Source: Ursus arctos (lineage: Eukaryota; Chordata; Mammalia; Carnivora; Ursidae). Taken from it: 64,000 nt of DNA. Within the stretch, counting starts at the first letter, position 1. The number at the start of each line of letters is the position of its first letter. The notes under the pieces were generated by a model that worked only from the letters and a program-made list of their open reading frames with translations, was not told the origin of the DNA and ran no database searches. The position numbers and the translations under genes are program-made. Shown piece by piece: positions 62,108 to 64,000 of this stretch. Where the stretch lies: NCBI RefSeq assembly GCF_023065955.2, contig NW_026623067.1, positions 56,242,444 through 56,306,443 on the forward strand, in the 5' to 3' direction.

Positions 62108-62369
62108 CCTCTCATCAGACTACAGAGGTGCATAGAACTTAAAAACAGGTCCTAATAGAATTCTGAATTTTAAGGCTATGCAGAAGCTTTTAGTGTCACT
62201 GGGAGTAAAATGGTTGTTCTTCCAACTGATAAAGAATATCCACGAAAAATCTACACCAAAGATTCTTAAGGGTGACATTTTAGAAGAGTTCCTACCAAAG
62301 TCAAGAATAAGATGGATATCTATTACCACTGTTTTAAAGCAACACCGTATTTAAGAATATAATCAATCT

Positions 62370-62582
62370 GGGGCGCCTGGGTGGCTTAGTCGTTAAGCGT
62401 CTGCCTTTGGCTCAGGGTGTGATCCCAGCGTTATGGGATCGAGCCCCGCATCAGGCTCCTCCGCTCTGAGCCTGCTTCTTCCTCTCCCACTCCCCCTGCT
62501 TGTGTTCCCTCTCTCGCTGTGTCTCTTTCTGTCAAATTAATAATAAAAATCTTTAAAAAAAAAAAGCATCTGTTAAAAAAAA
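62370..62582 (+). mobile_element. CAN SINE (bear-type), young
   Basis: 17-base target duplication AAGAATATAATCAATCT (62353-62369, 62583-62599). Its tail contains GCATCTGTT between two A-runs. Confidence 0.96.
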
Positions 62583-62599
62583 AGAATATAATCAATCTG

Positions 62600-63264
62600 A
62601 CAAGACAATGAAATGACTGTAAAAAACTGAACTCTCATAATGTTCAGAAGATACAAATATCTACTTATAATATACAAGAGGATTTACAATCATATATTAA
62701 AAATAGACCAGAAGGAGTCCTGTACATCATCAATAAACATTTAGAAGATAAAATTTTAAGTTTAAAAAAATCCAATCCATAACGGCAACAAAATCCATAA
62801 GGTGCTACAATCAATGTAATGTGCGTTGGACAAAGAGGCACGCAACAACGTTACAGGGGGAAAGTAAGGTTGATTGGGGAAAGTTTATAGGCAACAGGTT
62901 CAGCACTGTGGAGACCTTCTGCTGACCTCTGGACTTGCTATAAAAGGAATTGCTGGTTCAGCAGCCACTGGATGCACCATGGAAAGGGCTTCTAAAGAAC
63001 ACTGTCTCTGTGACAGTACACATGTGAGTAGAAAAGTGAGGAGGGGCTGGTGAATACCTGGCCATTCGTCTAACAATGATCGCTTCTTAGCTGAGTAAAT
63101 GACCTTGTTGGACCAGAGCTTAGCCAGTGAGTTCACTTTCACACTGATGCTGGTGACAGAAGCCTTGCTAACTTGGCAATTTGTTAAACTACTGAAAGGG
63201 CTAGGGAATAAGCTTTCTGGGGTACCCAGATTTGCCTTTCCTTAAAACCTAGCCTTATGGCAGC
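62600..63264. other. Downstream flank, nothing recognised
   Basis: AT-rich then mixed; no gene or named repeat seen. Confidence 0.45.
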
Positions 63265-63475
63265 ACAACATAGCAGTTACCAGTGCAGACCCTAGAGCCA
63301 CACTAGCTGCTTAGTCTGAACCCCTATTGCCTGAGTTTCCCCATCTGTGAAATGGAGATGTTGATCACACCTGCTTCCTTTGGGCTGTTTGAGGGATCAG
63401 ATGGACACATCTAACATGCTTAGAACTGTGCCTGGCAAGCTCTAGGTTCTAAATAAATTTTAGTTATTATTGGTA
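63265..63475 (+). mobile_element. MIR element, nearly full length
   Basis: ACATAGCAGTTACCAGTGCA, TGAGTTTCCCCATCTGTGAA, ATGCTTAGAACTGTGCCTGG and AATTTTAGTTATTATTGG follow the MIR consensus from head to tail. Confidence 0.88.
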
Positions 63476-63578
63476 ATAATTACACAATCTTGCTGAAACA
63501 ATTTTGAAAAGTGTAAACCCAGAAAAATTACAAAAGCAGGAGGGGACCATCAGCACATAGAATATTTTAACAAATTTT

Positions 63579-63783
63579 GAGGGGCTCAGTCGGTTAAGCA
63601 TCTGACTCTGGATTTTGGCTCAGGTCATGATCTCAGGGTCTTCTGATCGAGCCCCATGTCCGGCTTCACAGCAGGGAGTCTGCTTGGGATTCTCTCTCTT
63701 CCTCTCCCTCTGCCCCTTCCCCTGCTCACATGTGCTCTCTCTCTCTCTCTCAAATGAATAAATAATATCTTTTTTAAAATGAA
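63579..63783 (+). mobile_element. CAN SINE, slightly 5'-truncated
   Basis: Starts at GGGGCTCAGTCGGTTAAGCA without CGCCTGGGT; target duplication AATATTTTAACAAATTTT (63561-63578, 63784-63801). Confidence 0.94.
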
Positions 63784-64000
63784 AATATTTTAACAAATTT
63801 TTGGAAGGTGGAAAGTTCAATGGGACAGTAGTAATCAATGACTAGCCCAAAGAAAACCACAGCTTGAATACCCACATAACCTGTGGGAGAGTATGTTCCC
63901 TGAATAGAACCCTGGGGACCCAGAATGCTGGGTAAGAAGGGCAAGAATGACAGGAGAGCTGAATGTGGAGGGACCAGTTTAAAGGCCAGCTCCCTCTAGC

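Overview
This is 64 kb of mammalian nuclear DNA with split genes, GT-AG introns and dense interspersed repeats. The commonest repeat is the tRNA-Lys-derived CAN SINE (SINEC), which is specific to carnivorans. Many copies are the long form with a 'GGTGGCACAGCGGTTAAGCGTCTG' type head and a 'GGCTGTCTCTATCTCTGTC' type tail, familiar from giant panda and other bears. My best reading is therefore a caniform carnivoran, probably a bear; species assignment is an inference from repeat family only.

Two protein genes lie head to tail on the + strand. (1) OCLN (occludin), 3' half only: the first 16.7 kb is intron, followed by five coding exons (16675-16820, 23800-24012, 26744-26915, 27938-27979, 30490-30591). 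Together they give 224 in-frame residues of the cytoplasmic C-terminus, including the occludin/ELL coiled-coil domain and the usual KT end, then a 3'UTR. The four-membrane-span N-terminal half must lie upstream of the window. (2) GTF2H2 (p44 subunit of TFIIH), complete: a CpG-rich promoter and non-coding first exon near 37.2-37.3 kb, then 15 coding pieces from 39976 to 58511. These sum to 1188 bases, exactly 395 codons plus stop, the length of the human protein. It has the von Willebrand A (Ssl1-like) domain, the C4 zinc finger and the C-terminal RING-like domain, and a polyadenylation signal at 58563. The two genes are neighbours in human 5q13 too, but no second GTF2H2 copy, SMN or NAIP exon is visible here.

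Layout: 1-16.7 kb OCLN intron with L1 fragments, CAN SINEs, MIR and MER5A relics and a U6 snRNA retropseudogene; 16.7-30.6 kb OCLN exons and introns; 30.6-about 33 kb OCLN 3'UTR and flank, free of SINEs and with a perfect miR-122-type seed match; 33-37 kb intergenic, ending in an L2 relic just before the GTF2H2 promoter; 37.1-58.6 kb GTF2H2; 58.6-64 kb gene-free flank made largely of L1, SINE, MER5A and MIR remnants.

The two proteins do not work in one pathway: occludin is a tight-junction membrane protein and p44 is a core TFIIH subunit for transcription initiation and nucleotide excision repair. I found no operon-like, CRISPR, viral or otherwise novel gene system. The unusual items are structural: a 321-bp tandem duplication carrying a SINE (25.4-26.0 kb), a diverged inverted repeat of about 103 bp flanking a 0.7-kb loop inside a GTF2H2 intron (45.07-45.99 kb), an apparently dimeric SINE insertion (48.9-49.26 kb), and several nested SINE stacks.
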